Of a DNA stretch of 64,000 nt, positions 1-7,907 are shown piece after piece. Numbering within the stretch: position 1 is the first letter of the stretch; each line of letters opens with the position of its first letter. Source of the DNA: Hymenobacter arizonensis (GTDB taxonomy: Bacteria; Bacteroidota; Bacteroidia; Cytophagales; Hymenobacteraceae); contig NZ_FOXS01000003.1 of the NCBI RefSeq assembly GCF_900115775.1, positions 620,001-684,000 of the forward strand. Reading direction: 5' to 3'. Position numbers and translations under genes: made by a program. The notes under the pieces were generated by a model. The model had not been told where the DNA came from, made no database searches, and saw nothing but the letters and a program-made list of their open reading frames with translations.

Positions 1-1073
1 CCCTGGTTATTGGCTGCTCCACGTTCCCGACCTGGAACACGGTGCCCGGCATGTTTGCCTCGCTCGTAACCGGCAACCCCACCATCATCAAGCCGCACCC
101 CAAGGCGGTGCTGCCCATCGCCATTGTGGTGGCCGAGGTGCAGAAGGTGCTGAAGGAGCACGGCCTGAACCCCTGCATCTGCCAGCTGGCCGTGGATGCT
201 GATGACCGCCTTATCACCAAGGACCTGGCCGAAGACCCCGCCATCAAGCTGATTGACTACACCGGCGGCTCGCAGTTTGGCGAGTACGTGGAAAGCCTCA
301 AGGGCAAAACCGTCTTCACCGAGAAAACCGGTGTCAACAGCATCATCATCGACAGCTGCGACGACCTCGACAAGGTGGCCCAAAACCTGGCCTTCTCCGT
401 CAGCCTCTACTCGGGCCAGATGTGCACGGCCCCGCAAAACTTCTTCATCCCCGAAGCCGGCGTGAAAGTGGGCGACGCCCTGGTTCCTTACGAGGAAGTA
501 GTGCAGAAAATTTCGGCCGCTGTCATCGGCCTGGCTACCAACCCCAAGGCGGGCCCGCACGTGTTTGGCGCCATCCAGAACCCTGCTACGCACGACCGGG
601 TGAAGCAGCTGGCCTTCGACGGCGGCCGCAGCATTCTGGCCCACGGCACCGTAGACAACCCCACGTTCAAGAACGCCCGCACCTGCTCGCCTAGCATTTT
701 TGAGGTCGACGCCAGCCGCGTCGAGCAGTACAGCCAGGAGCTGTTCGGGCCCATCATGCTGGTTATCAAAACCAAGAACACCCAGGAAAGCGTGCACCTG
801 GCTGCCCAGCTAGCGCGCGAGCACGGCGCCATTTCGTGCGGTGCCTACACCACCGACCCTGCCATGAAAGAGCAAATCATGGATGAGATGAGTCTGGCCG
901 GCACGCCCGTCAGCTTCAACCTCACGGGCGGCATCTACGTGAACCAGAACGCCGGCTTCTCCGACTTCCACGTGACTGGCGGCAACCCCGCCGGCAACGC
1001 CAGCTTCACTAACCCCGAGTTTGTTATCAAGCGCTTCACCTGGGTTGGCTTCCGCGAGCCAGCATTGGGCTAG
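1..1073 (+). CDS. paaN: PaaN-type aldehyde dehydrogenase (phenylacetate degradation), 5' end missing
   Basis: The reading frame is open from base 3 and enters from upstream; 356 residues are visible, the C-terminal two thirds of a protein that is usually about 550 residues. The ALDH catalytic glutamate lies in FTEKTGVNS and the nucleophilic cysteine in SGQMCTAPQNFF. The stretch TFPTWNTVPGMFASLVTGNP is the cofactor-binding segment and the overall spacing is that of PaaN rather than of ordinary NAD-ALDHs. PaaN proteins act on the ring-opened phenylacetyl-CoA intermediate (semialdehyde oxidation), so the unseen upstream region probably holds other paa genes (inference). The stop codon TAG at 1071-1073 is immediately followed by an AT-rich inverted repeat and then a strong terminator. 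Confidence 0.9.
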   Translation, partial: LVIGCSTFPTWNTVPGMFASLVTGNPTIIKPHPKAVLPIAIVVAEVQKVLKEHGLNPCICQLAVDADDRLITKDLAEDPAIKLIDYTGGSQFGEYVESLKGKTVFTEKTGVNSIIIDSCDDLDKVAQNLAFSVSLYSGQMCTAPQNFFIPEAGVKVGDALVPYEEVVQKISAAVIGLATNPKAGPHVFGAIQNPATHDRVKQLAFDGGRSILAHGTVDNPTFKNARTCSPSIFEVDASRVEQYSQELFGPIMLVIKTKNTQESVHLAAQLAREHGAISCGAYTTDPAMKEQIMDEMSLAGTPVSFNLTGGIYVNQNAGFSDFHVTGGNPAGNASFTNPEFVIKRFTWVGFREPALG

Positions 1074-1134
1074 TTAGTTGCTAGTTGTCAGTTGTTAGTG
1101 GTGGAGTTCTTATCCCTGACAACTAGCTACTGAC
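1073..1134. repeat. AT-rich inverted repeat, family C, copy 1
   Basis: Arms 1073-1091 and 1116-1134 are complementary at 17 of 19 positions (core CTAGTTGTCAG / CTGACAACTAG). The left arm begins on the last base of the paaN stop codon. The TTAGTTGTCAGTTGTTAG-like wording recurs after other stop codons in this window (2541-2634, 32966-33090, 49739 onward). Confidence 0.7.
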
Positions 1135-1142
1135 ACAAAAAA

Positions 1143-1177
1143 GGGCCGCCGCTTCAGTTGAAGCGGCGGCCCTTTTT
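1143..1177. terminator. bidirectional intrinsic terminator between convergent genes
   Basis: A perfect 13-bp stem (GGGCCGCCGCTTC 1143-1155, loop AGTT, 1160-1172) is followed by a T run to 1177 and preceded by an A run, so it can stop transcription from paaN and from the gene on the minus strand that ends at 1181. Confidence 0.9.
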
Positions 1178-1180
1178 TGT

Positions 1181-1441
1181 TTAAACTCCTTTGGTCCACT
1201 TATAATTTTTAGCGGCCTTGGTGGTTTTGAATCTCTCTTGTTTTCTGGGGTTTAGGTCGATGGTGGGGCGAATGTTGTTCACCGGCCGGAAGCGCATTTT
1301 GGTGGCTTTGCCTCTGGATGATTCAGAAGCGTGCTCGTAGTGATGCTTGGCTTTCAGGCGGGGTTTCTTTCCTTGGCCTTGAGCATAAGAGGCTGTTGTG
1401 GCAAGGAAAGGGAAGAGCAGCAATAAGAGTAACTTTTTCAT
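1181..1441 (-). CDS. small secreted basic protein, unknown function
   Basis: An 86-residue product with a typical Sec signal peptide (MKKLLLLLLFPFLATTASYA, cleavage near residue 20). The mature part is about 65 residues, very rich in Lys/Arg/His (GKKPRLKAKHHYEHASE near its start, KQERFKTTKAAKNYKWTKG at its end), with no cysteine. I do not recognise a family. It ends next to the terminator shared with paaN. The signal peptide and the terminator placement argue that it is a real gene; a periplasmic or surface nucleic-acid- or polysaccharide-binding role would be a guess from charge alone. Confidence 0.65.
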   Translation of the reverse strand: MKKLLLLLLFPFLATTASYAQGQGKKPRLKAKHHYEHASESSRGKATKMRFRPVNNIRPTIDLNPRKQERFKTTKAAKNYKWTKGV

Positions 1442-1575
1442 GGCGAGTAAAGGCTAAAGCATAGGGGTCAGTGGGAAATAACCGGAGCCCAGACCGAGTG
1501 ATAATCAGCCTGAACCATTCCTTGAAACGCAGATATTTGCCAGGGGGTTGCGATATTCCGGATTGACTGCTGTGC

Positions 1576-1878
1576 TTACAAAATTTTGCGCAAGTCTTCG
1601 CGCAGGCTTTCGATGCCTTGCCGAATTTGGCCCCAGATGCCATGCTCCGACCCGTCGGTGGACGTGGGGGCCGAGCCTAACTGCTCGGCTAGGCGGGCGC
1701 GCTTGGCTTCGAGGGCTTCGGCGTGGGCCTGGTAGGTATTGGGCGAGCCGGCAGCAGTGGCGTGGGCTCGATTGTGCAGGGTCCGGATTTTGGCGTCTAG
1801 TTCGGCCAGGGCTTGGTGTAAGTCGTGTGCCGAAAGCTGGGGCGGGCGCTGGGCATCAGGGCCGGGGGTGCTGGACAT
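1576..1878 (-). CDS. small coiled-coil hypothetical protein
   Basis: A 100-residue soluble protein with no signal peptide. Residues about 15-70 (HDLHQALAELDAKIRTLHNRAH, then QAHAEALEAKRARLAEQLG) are Ala/Leu/Glu-rich and heptad-like, predicting a two-helix coiled coil. The C-terminal helix (IWGQIRQGIESLREDLRKIL) is amphipathic. No family is recognised. It is monocistronic, lying between two divergently or separately transcribed genes. The codon use (GC-rich third positions) matches the neighbours. Confidence 0.55.
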   Translation of the reverse strand: MSSTPGPDAQRPPQLSAHDLHQALAELDAKIRTLHNRAHATAAGSPNTYQAHAEALEAKRARLAEQLGSAPTSTDGSEHGIWGQIRQGIESLREDLRKIL

Positions 1879-2018
1879 GGGAATGAAGGAAAAGGCGTTG
1901 GTAAATGAAGCTGCTTGTTGTACTGCCTTCGGCTTCGAAAAGATGCCTCAGCAGCCTGCTGCTTGCGGCCAGCCAATGTTACCAACATAAGCGCAACAAA
2001 AGGATAATTCTAAGCGAA

Positions 2019-2048
2019 TTGGGCCAGTTATAGATGCTAATAGCTTTG
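2019..2048 (+). promoter_or_regulatory. Bacteroidota-type promoter of the TonB-C gene
   Basis: TTG (2019-2021), 19 bases, then TAGCTTTG (2041-2048) matches the Bacteroidota consensus TTG-N19-TAnnTTTG exactly. Transcription would begin near 2055, leaving a leader of about 20 bases before the ATG at 2077. Confidence 0.7.
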
Positions 2049-2076
2049 TGCGGTTGAATTTTATCTGGAAAGGCGT

Positions 2077-2532
2077 ATGCTGCGATATTTTACCCTAACC
2101 TGTGTGTTGGTGGCTACAATGGCGGGGCAGGCCAGTAGCCAGACGGCCTCGGTAGCCGCTGCGGCTCCCGGCTCTGAGGGCGGCCCCACCACACCAGCTA
2201 CGCCGCCGGCTGCGCCCACCGTCTACTTCACGGCCGACGAGATGCCGGCTTTCCCGGGAGGCGACGTGGCCCTGCTGAAATTTCTGGCCAGCAGGCTTAA
2301 ATACCCAACAGCGGCCCTCGACCGTAGCCTTTCGGGCAAGGTCTACCTCACCTTCACCGTCGACCCCGAAGGCCGCCTGCACAACCCGCACGTGGTGCGC
2401 GGCCTCGGCTACGGCCTCGATGAGGAGGCCCTGCGCCTCGTGCGCCTCATGCCCTGGTGGAACCCCGGCAAAATCAATGGCCAGCCCGTGTGGGTTACTC
2501 TCACCATGCCTATCAACTTCCGAGCACTTTGA
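2077..2532 (+). CDS. periplasmic TonB C-terminal-domain protein
   Basis: A 151-residue protein: signal peptide (about 1-21, cleavage after QASS), an Ala/Pro-rich linker (about 22-48), then a TonB C-terminal domain (about 50-151). Its hallmarks are visible: MPAFPGGDVALLKFLASRLKYP, then GKVYLTFTVDPEGRLHNPHVVRG, DEEALRLVRLMPWWNPGKINGQPV. It lacks the N-terminal membrane anchor of true TonB, so it is probably not an energy transducer by itself. Such secreted TonB-C proteins are common in Bacteroidota and their role is unclear. It is preceded by its own consensus promoter and followed by an AT-rich inverted repeat shared with the convergent gene. Confidence 0.8.
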   Translation: MLRYFTLTCVLVATMAGQASSQTASVAAAAPGSEGGPTTPATPPAAPTVYFTADEMPAFPGGDVALLKFLASRLKYPTAALDRSLSGKVYLTFTVDPEGRLHNPHVVRGLGYGLDEEALRLVRLMPWWNPGKINGQPVWVTLTMPINFRAL

Positions 2533-2540
2533 GACATTTG

Positions 2541-2634
2541 ATATTTAACAGTTAGCATTTAACAATAAACACTTCATCGGAACACGCCCGAAGAGCTGTT
2601 AACTGGCAGTTGTTAAATGCTAATTGTTAAATAT
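2541..2634. repeat. AT-rich inverted repeat, family C, copy 2
   Basis: Arms 2541-2565 and 2610-2634 match at 24 of 25 positions (core TTAGCATTTAACAA / TTGTTAAATGCTAA). It fills the gap between two convergent genes; the right arm reaches the stop codon (2634-2636) of the minus-strand gene. It may act as a terminator-like hairpin for both, although it lacks a GC-rich stem. Confidence 0.75.
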
Positions 2635-3188
2635 TAATTGTCAAACGTTCGGGGAACGCCGGCTTCGCGAGCTAGTGGGGCGGCGCCCGACTGCCACAGC
2701 GCGGCCAGTACGGCATTGGCGGTTTCGGCTAGTTCTACGTGGTAGTCTTCGTGGAGGCGGGCGGTCTGTTTCAAGGCCTCGTGGGTGCGTTTGGTGAGGT
2801 GCTGGAGCAGGGGCTGGGTGGGGCCGTGCAGCCGCGCCGTGATATCGGGTTGGTGCCGAAACACGTTGGCTAGCAGGCGCCAGCTGAGTTCGGTTTCGCC
2901 ATACACGTCTTCGGTGATTTTGGCGTGGTAGGCGAGGCGCGCCTGCAGCTGCCGCAGAATCACGAGCAAGTCGTTGGGCGTTTGGTGGAAGCCGCGCACG
3001 GGGTCGTCGACTTGGGCGCGCAGCACGGCCCGGCGGGTTTCCAGCGCGTCGGGGCCTTCGAGTAGGCGGTAGGCCAGCTGCTCGGTGAGGATGGTGTCTT
3101 GGGCCACGAGGCGGGCCAAAAGCTGGTCTTTTTCCTTTTGAGGGAGCTGAAAGAGAGCTTTGCGCAGGTCTGGTGGGAGAACGGGCAT
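2634..3188 (-). CDS. conserved-looking hypothetical protein, helical
   Basis: A 184-residue cytosolic protein starting MPVLPPDLRKALFQLPQKEKDQLL. An in-frame ATG 51 bases upstream (3239) would add 17 residues of unlike composition, so I chose 3188. The protein is almost wholly helical and charged, with His- and Leu-rich heptads (LLARLVAQDTILTEQLAYRLLEG; LQHLTKRTHEALKQTARLHEDYH). No enzyme motif, signal peptide or membrane segment is visible. The last codons overlap the family C repeat. Function unknown. Confidence 0.6.
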   Translation of the reverse strand: MPVLPPDLRKALFQLPQKEKDQLLARLVAQDTILTEQLAYRLLEGPDALETRRAVLRAQVDDPVRGFHQTPNDLLVILRQLQARLAYHAKITEDVYGETELSWRLLANVFRHQPDITARLHGPTQPLLQHLTKRTHEALKQTARLHEDYHVELAETANAVLAALWQSGAAPLAREAGVPRTFDN

Positions 3189-3444
3189 GCTTTGTCCGTG
3201 GGAATGTAGAATCTCAAAATTATGAGCGTAATAATTCACGCCAGCGCTGGCCCGTACTCCAAAGCCCTAACGCCGCTATTGTCATCAGAAGCAAAACAAT
3301 CAGAAGCAAAACACTTAACCAGCACTCACATGATGTTAATGTTTTGGAAACGGAAGTATGAAGAATAGCTTAAGCTAACTCACTTCTATGAATATCAAAT
3401 GCGTTGGAAAGCGAAGGTGTTGGCAAATCATTTAGACAAGCTGT

Positions 3445-3987
3445 TCAGTAGATACTCTCCATCGTTTGGTATTGGATATGCCGTAGTCTCGCATAAGTAT
3501 AAGCGTATAAAGTAACAGGCCCATGATGTATGTCGAGCCGGTACTTTTGCACCTTTTCGCGGTTCATTAAATCCAGCGCAAAAACTAAATCCTTAAAACG
3601 AGCCGTAGAGGCAAATCTGATGCGTACACCACCGTCCTGGGCTGAGTCTGCCATCATGGCTTGTATTAGACCTATTGTTCGCTCCTGCTCGCGCGCGTCG
3701 GTAACCGGATTTCCTAAAAAGGAAGCTTCACGCCAAGTCCGGAATGCTTGTAGCTCAGTAACAGACATGAGCTGTGGTGCATCGTAATTATTGCATTGAT
3801 TTAATGGTAGATGCTTTGGCAGAAGCACAAGCTGCATAATCATCTTCCTGCTCAATTTTCCCTGCCAAAGGTTTACAGTCAAGCACCCCAGCCACAGCAG
3901 TCCCGCCAACGCCAGCAGGCCCGGTGGAAACAGCAGCTTGCGCCGATAGCGGCGTGGCAGGTGAAAGCGCATAAGCAGGTGGTTCAA
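3445..3987 (-). CDS. single-pass membrane-anchored hypothetical protein
   Basis: A 180-residue protein. Residues about 10-19 are basic (LPRRYRRKLL) and are followed by a hydrophobic segment (about 20-42), then a roughly 135-residue exposed domain, giving an N-in anchor. The C-terminal part (VRIRFASTARFKDLVFALDLMNREKVQKYRLDI) has the beta-alpha-beta feel of ExbD-type periplasmic domains, where a short motif reports a value by name or position, but I see no ExbD signature Asp in the membrane segment, so this is only a resemblance. A second ATG at residue 6 is possible. The gene stands alone on the minus strand, upstream of the DUF2490 gene's 3' end. Confidence 0.55.
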   Translation of the reverse strand: MNHLLMRFHLPRRYRRKLLFPPGLLALAGLLWLGCLTVNLWQGKLSRKMIMQLVLLPKHLPLNQCNNYDAPQLMSVTELQAFRTWREASFLGNPVTDAREQERTIGLIQAMMADSAQDGGVRIRFASTARFKDLVFALDLMNREKVQKYRLDIHHGPVTLYAYTYARLRHIQYQTMESIY

Positions 3988-4025
3988 AACCCAACGGTTA
4001 GCTGAAAACGCTACCAGCTAGCCGC

Positions 4026-4805
4026 TTAGTCTATCAGCGTCAGGTTATACGTCAGGCCCAGGCGAAACCCGTTGTTGAACTCATACACCGGGAAGCCGGT
4101 GCGAGGGTCGGGGTCGAAGTGGTGGGTAATCTGGTTGAGGTACTGGAACTCCAGGCGGAAATTGTCGTGAACGCGGTAGCCCAGGCCGCCGCCAATGCGG
4201 TTTTGGTTGAAGACGTTGGTGGTGATTTCGCGGCCGAAGTTGAGGAAGACTTCATCGAAGGCGGTGAGGTACCATTCGCCGTCGTCGAGGGTGGGGCCTT
4301 GCAGCGGGAAGGCGAGGGCCAACTGGTAGCGGACGCGGTTTTGGCGGTTCCACACGGCCGAGTTGCCCAGGCTGCCGCTGGCGCCGGGCACGCCAATCCA
4401 GCGTTGTTCGAGCCGTATCCGCTGCTCGAGAGCGAAGCGGCCCACCTCGTCGCTCAGCTCCACGTCTTCGTAGAAGCGCTGCTCGGGATAGCTGCCGGCA
4501 TCGGCCACGGGGTGGTCGCCGTAGGGGTGGGTGACGAGGCGGGTGTAGCCGCCGCCCACTTTAAACCGGGGCATTACCTTGTAGGCAAAGCCCGCGCGCA
4601 GCAGCGACTGCTGCCGGTCGGTGATGAAGTTGATGCGGCGCAGCTGGTACTCGGTGTGAATCTGCCAACGCTCGCCCAACGCGTGGTCGCCCTCGTACAC
4701 ATACCAGCCGATGGCGTTGAAGTCGTTGATGCGGCTAACCTGGGCTGCGGCCGGCCGCGAAACCAAGCTGCCAGCGGCTGCCAGCAGTGGCAGGAGAATT
4801 TTCAT
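4026..4805 (-). CDS. DUF2490 outer-membrane beta-barrel-like protein
   Basis: 259 residues from the ATG at 4805, which begins a signal peptide (MKILLPLLAAAGSLVSRPAAAQ); an earlier in-frame ATG at 4835 would put ten polar residues before it and is less likely. The mature protein is built from alternating amphipathic strands with aromatic ends (WQIHTEYQLRRINF, VGGGYTRLVTHPYGDHP, FALEQRIRLEQRWI, NRVRYQLALAFPLQ, YLTAFDEVFLNFG, IGGGLGYRVHDNFRLEFQYL) and ends in FRLGLTYNL, the pattern of DUF2490 proteins, which are presumed small outer-membrane barrels. The role of the family is not established. Confidence 0.8.
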   Translation of the reverse strand: MKILLPLLAAAGSLVSRPAAAQVSRINDFNAIGWYVYEGDHALGERWQIHTEYQLRRINFITDRQQSLLRAGFAYKVMPRFKVGGGYTRLVTHPYGDHPVADAGSYPEQRFYEDVELSDEVGRFALEQRIRLEQRWIGVPGASGSLGNSAVWNRQNRVRYQLALAFPLQGPTLDDGEWYLTAFDEVFLNFGREITTNVFNQNRIGGGLGYRVHDNFRLEFQYLNQITHHFDPDPRTGFPVYEFNNGFRLGLTYNLTLID

Positions 4806-4881
4806 GCGGCAAGATGCCACCGAATGCGCCGACACATTGCCCGCACGGCCACCGGGCCACCGCTAACAGCTTGGGCGCTGC

Positions 4882-5397
4882 TTATCCTTTTTGTGCCAAC
4901 CGGCGCAGCTGCCGCAGCTCCGAACCCCTGGTATAGCGCAGCTGCTGATGGCGCGAGCAAACATCGGTGGCGTAGTAGGGAGCGACTTTTTTTACGGCCC
5001 CACGCGGATTAGCATCTTCAGTAACGGCGTAGGCATACATGAGCCGTTCGGTTCCCACGGCCAGATTCACGCCGCAAGAAGTATTGTCGCTGATGACCTG
5101 CACTTCCGTGCCTGTCTGCTGTCCCTTAATTAATTGAATGACAGCAAACGTGTAGCGCACGGCTGCGCGTCGCGACGTAATCACGGTGTCTTGCCCCGAA
5201 ACCAGGGACCGAACGTGCGCGGTGTCGGTGGTGGTAATTGGCTCGGCCCGCACCAGGCGGCCTGTAAAAACAAGCGCCGCCTGCTCGTATTCTTTGGAGA
5301 TTTTGGCCTTCTCAGAAATGCGTTCGGAAACGCAAGAGCACGCCCACGCGGGCAACGAGAACCATAGCAGGCAGCAGACGAGAAAAGTCGTTTTCAT
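4882..5397 (-). CDS. secreted Cys-rich protein with netrin/TIMP-like start
   Basis: A 171-residue protein with a short signal peptide (MKTTFLVCCLLWFSLPAWA) directly followed by CSC. The arrangement CSC near the mature N-terminus, ALVFTGRLV about 25 residues later, a VRYTFAVIQLIKG strand, and a later TSCG...RLMYAY segment resembles the tissue-inhibitor-of-metalloproteinase/netrin fold seen in many bacterial secreted proteins (known family pattern; assignment here is by eye). A further Cys lies in ATDVCSRHQQ. If the fold is right, the protein is a disulfide-bonded periplasmic or surface inhibitor or binding protein; the substrate is unknown. Confidence 0.6.
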   Translation of the reverse strand: MKTTFLVCCLLWFSLPAWACSCVSERISEKAKISKEYEQAALVFTGRLVRAEPITTTDTAHVRSLVSGQDTVITSRRAAVRYTFAVIQLIKGQQTGTEVQVISDNTSCGVNLAVGTERLMYAYAVTEDANPRGAVKKVAPYYATDVCSRHQQLRYTRGSELRQLRRLAQKG

Positions 5398-5844
5398 ACA
5401 AACATTAAAAGGCAGGTGGTGCGCCAGCCCCCAGTATTGGGCTGCGATGGAAGGATGCCGGTAACGTCGCTATTGCATAAAATGCCTCGGAAAAAAGCTG
5501 CCGGGCCGGCCCAATACATTTCACCGGCGGCAGCGTGTTGCCAAGCGGCAAAACTGCTTGAGGCGGCTGAGCGAATTGGCCGCCGTCTTCGATTCGTTTG
5601 GCAGGGAAAATCTGGCGGGCAGGCCTGGCCTATATTTACCAAGAACTGACTCTTTATAGCCGCCACGTAAGCCCGGAAAAGCTGGTCGACGAGGCGGCTA
5701 ACCTCTAGCTGCAGCAGGCCCTTCCGTTAACGAGCAAGTAGGGGAGTGGGCCTGGGGCGCGCAACTTCTGCCTGTATTTTGGCCCCGCCAAGATATTGTG
5801 CAGGTGCTGCATAGCCGGCTGCCTTCTACCGTTTCTAAGCTTGC
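5398..5844 (+). other. intergenic stretch, no supported gene
   Basis: The 447 bases lie between a minus-strand gene start and the first PAS kinase. There are protein-like fragments in two plus frames (about 5600-5696, including AYIYQELTLYSRHVSPEKLV, and about 5700-5860), but each is broken by stops and has no start codon. It may be the eroded remains of a gene and presumably contains the promoters of both flanking genes, though I see no clean TTG-N19-TAnnTTTG match. Confidence 0.4.
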
Positions 5845-7836
5845 TTGCCTACTTGTATGCCCGTTACGCCGGTCCCGTCTCCGCTCTGCTCTCTTCCCGC
5901 CGACCAACTACTTGGCGACCTGCTGGCCGTTTCCATGACCGGGGTCATCTACTACACGCCCCTCTATGACCCCAGCGGCACGGGCGGAATCGTTGACTTC
6001 ACCTTCGAGTACCTCAACCCCGCCGCCCAGCGCATGATGCGCATGCCCGAGGTGCCCACCCTCACGCACAACGAGCAGTGGCCCCACAGCCGCCAGCAGG
6101 GCACCTTCGGCTTCCACGTCGACGCCTTCGAGTCCGGCGAGCCCCGCGAGTACAACATCAATTATCAGCACGACGGCTACGACAACTACTACCGCCTAGC
6201 CGCCCGCCGCTCGGGAAACGGCCTGCTGGTGAGTTTCACCGATACCGCCGACCAACCCCGCAGCCCCGTGGAGGTGGCGCTACGCGAAGCCCAGACCCGC
6301 GAGAAAGCTGCCCGCGCCGAAACCGAAGCCGAGCGCCAGCGCCTCCACGACATCATAATGGAGCTGCCCGCCAGCATGGCCATCCTCGCCGGGCCGGACC
6401 TCACGTTTGCCCTCGTCAGCCCCGGCTACCAGCAGCTCTTTCCCACCCGCGCCCTCCAGGGCCTGCCCATGCGCGAGGCCCTGCCGGAGCTGGTGGGCCA
6501 GTCCCACTTGGGGATGCTCACGCAAGTGTATCAAACGGGCAAGCCCTACTACGGCACTGAGCTGGAAACCTGGGTGGACTTTGCCGGCACGGGCCAGCCC
6601 CAGTGCCGCTACTTTAATGTGTTTTTTCAGGCGCTGCGTACCCCCGATGGCCTAATCGATGGCGTCCTGAATTTTGCCTACGAGGTCACGGAGCAAGTAG
6701 AGGCCCGGCAGCAGCTCGTCGAGCTCAACCAGGAGCTGGAAGCCAGGGTGCAGGCGCGCACGGCTGAGCTGCAGGAAAGCGAAGCCCGGTTTCGCATCAT
6801 GGCCGATGCCGCGCCCAACCAGGTGTGGGCCGTGAACCCCGATACCACCATCCGCTACGCCAACCAGGCTTTTCTGGACTTTGTGGGCGTGTCCCTGGAA
6901 GAATACGTGACCACGGGCTGGGAAGCTTTTCTGCCTGCCGAGGAACTGGAGCTGGCCCAAACCACCTTGGAAACGGCTATCAGCAACCGTACGCTGTACG
7001 TACTGGAGCACCGCATGCGCCGCCACGACGGGCAGTACCGTTGGCTGCAGGCCCAGGGGGCGCCCAGCTTCTACCCCAACGGCGACCTGTACGGCTACGT
7101 GGGCTCGGCCATCGACATCACCGACCTTAAGCAGGCCAATGAGCGCCTGACCCGCACCAACCAGGACCTGGACAGCTTCGTGTACGCGGCCTCGCACGAC
7201 CTGAAGCAGCCCGTCAACAACCTCATGGGCCTCTTCGACGAGCTACGCCGTGGCATCACCTTTGCCGACCTTGCCGAGGAGGAACTGCTGGTGCCCCTGG
7301 TGCAGGAAGCCCTGCAGCAGCTGGGCCGCACCATCGACGACCTGGCCGCTCTGGGGCAAGCCCAGCAGGCTGGCGGCGCGCCGGCCGAGGAAGTTTCCCT
7401 GGCCGACCTGATGGAAGAAGTGCTGAACACGCTCGAGCCGCAGGTGCGCGCCGCCCGGGCCCGCATCACGGCCGACTTTGCGGCGCGGCCCACCGTGGCC
7501 TTTGCCCGGGTGAACCTGCGCACCATTATGCTCAACCTGCTCAGCAATGCCCTCAAATATGCCGACCCGGCGCGGCCCGCCCGCATCCACGTTTCGGTGT
7601 GGACAGAGCACGAACAGCCCGTGCTGGTGGTGGAAGACAACGGCCTGGGGTTCGACGCGGCCCGGTACGGCCCGGAGCTGTTTCATCTTTTCCGCCGCTT
7701 TCACCACCACACGTCGGGCTCGGGCGTGGGGCTCTACTTGGTAAACCGCATTGTGCAGGCCCACGGCGGCCGCATCGAAGTCGACAGCGCGGAAGGGGAG
7801 GGCGCCACGTTTCGCGTGCTGTTGGGGCGAACCTAA
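5845..7836 (+). CDS. soluble multi-PAS sensor histidine kinase
   Basis: 663 residues, no membrane segment, so a cytoplasmic sensor. Order: PAS-like domain (about 15-135); coiled coil (145-165); second PAS (about 165-285, LHDIIMELPASMAILAGPDL); coiled coil; third PAS with a PAC tail (about 315-435, RFRIMADAAPNQVWAVNPDTT); DHp helix with the phospho-acceptor His451 in ASHDLKQPVNNL; catalytic ATPase domain with N box NLLSNALKY, G1 VEDNGLGF and G2 GSGVGLYL. A second ATG four codons in is also possible. No response regulator gene is adjacent. Its DHp region is strikingly like that of the kinase at 19808-21040 (TNQDLD-FVY-ASHDL-QPV-NL-GLFDEL), so the two are probably paralogues of the orphan-kinase type common in Cytophagales. 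Confidence 0.9.
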   Translation: MPTCMPVTPVPSPLCSLPADQLLGDLLAVSMTGVIYYTPLYDPSGTGGIVDFTFEYLNPAAQRMMRMPEVPTLTHNEQWPHSRQQGTFGFHVDAFESGEPREYNINYQHDGYDNYYRLAARRSGNGLLVSFTDTADQPRSPVEVALREAQTREKAARAETEAERQRLHDIIMELPASMAILAGPDLTFALVSPGYQQLFPTRALQGLPMREALPELVGQSHLGMLTQVYQTGKPYYGTELETWVDFAGTGQPQCRYFNVFFQALRTPDGLIDGVLNFAYEVTEQVEARQQLVELNQELEARVQARTAELQESEARFRIMADAAPNQVWAVNPDTTIRYANQAFLDFVGVSLEEYVTTGWEAFLPAEELELAQTTLETAISNRTLYVLEHRMRRHDGQYRWLQAQGAPSFYPNGDLYGYVGSAIDITDLKQANERLTRTNQDLDSFVYAASHDLKQPVNNLMGLFDELRRGITFADLAEEELLVPLVQEALQQLGRTIDDLAALGQAQQAGGAPAEEVSLADLMEEVLNTLEPQVRAARARITADFAARPTVAFARVNLRTIMLNLLSNALKYADPARPARIHVSVWTEHEQPVLVVEDNGLGFDAARYGPELFHLFRRFHHHTSGSGVGLYLVNRIVQAHGGRIEVDSAEGEGATFRVLLGRT

Positions 7837-7907
7837 GCGGCCCGGCGTTTTGCCCCGGTGCCCAGCCGCCTGAGGCGGAAAGGAAACCGGAATTAAACGG
7901 CTGCCTC

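Noticed and set aside
5600..5860. protein-like fragments in two plus frames
   Set aside because: Interrupted by stop codons and lacking a start; at most an eroded gene, mentioned under the intergenic entry.
7866..7878. CCGCC/GGCGG hairpin between the two convergent kinases as a terminator
   Set aside because: Only 5 bp of stem and no T run.
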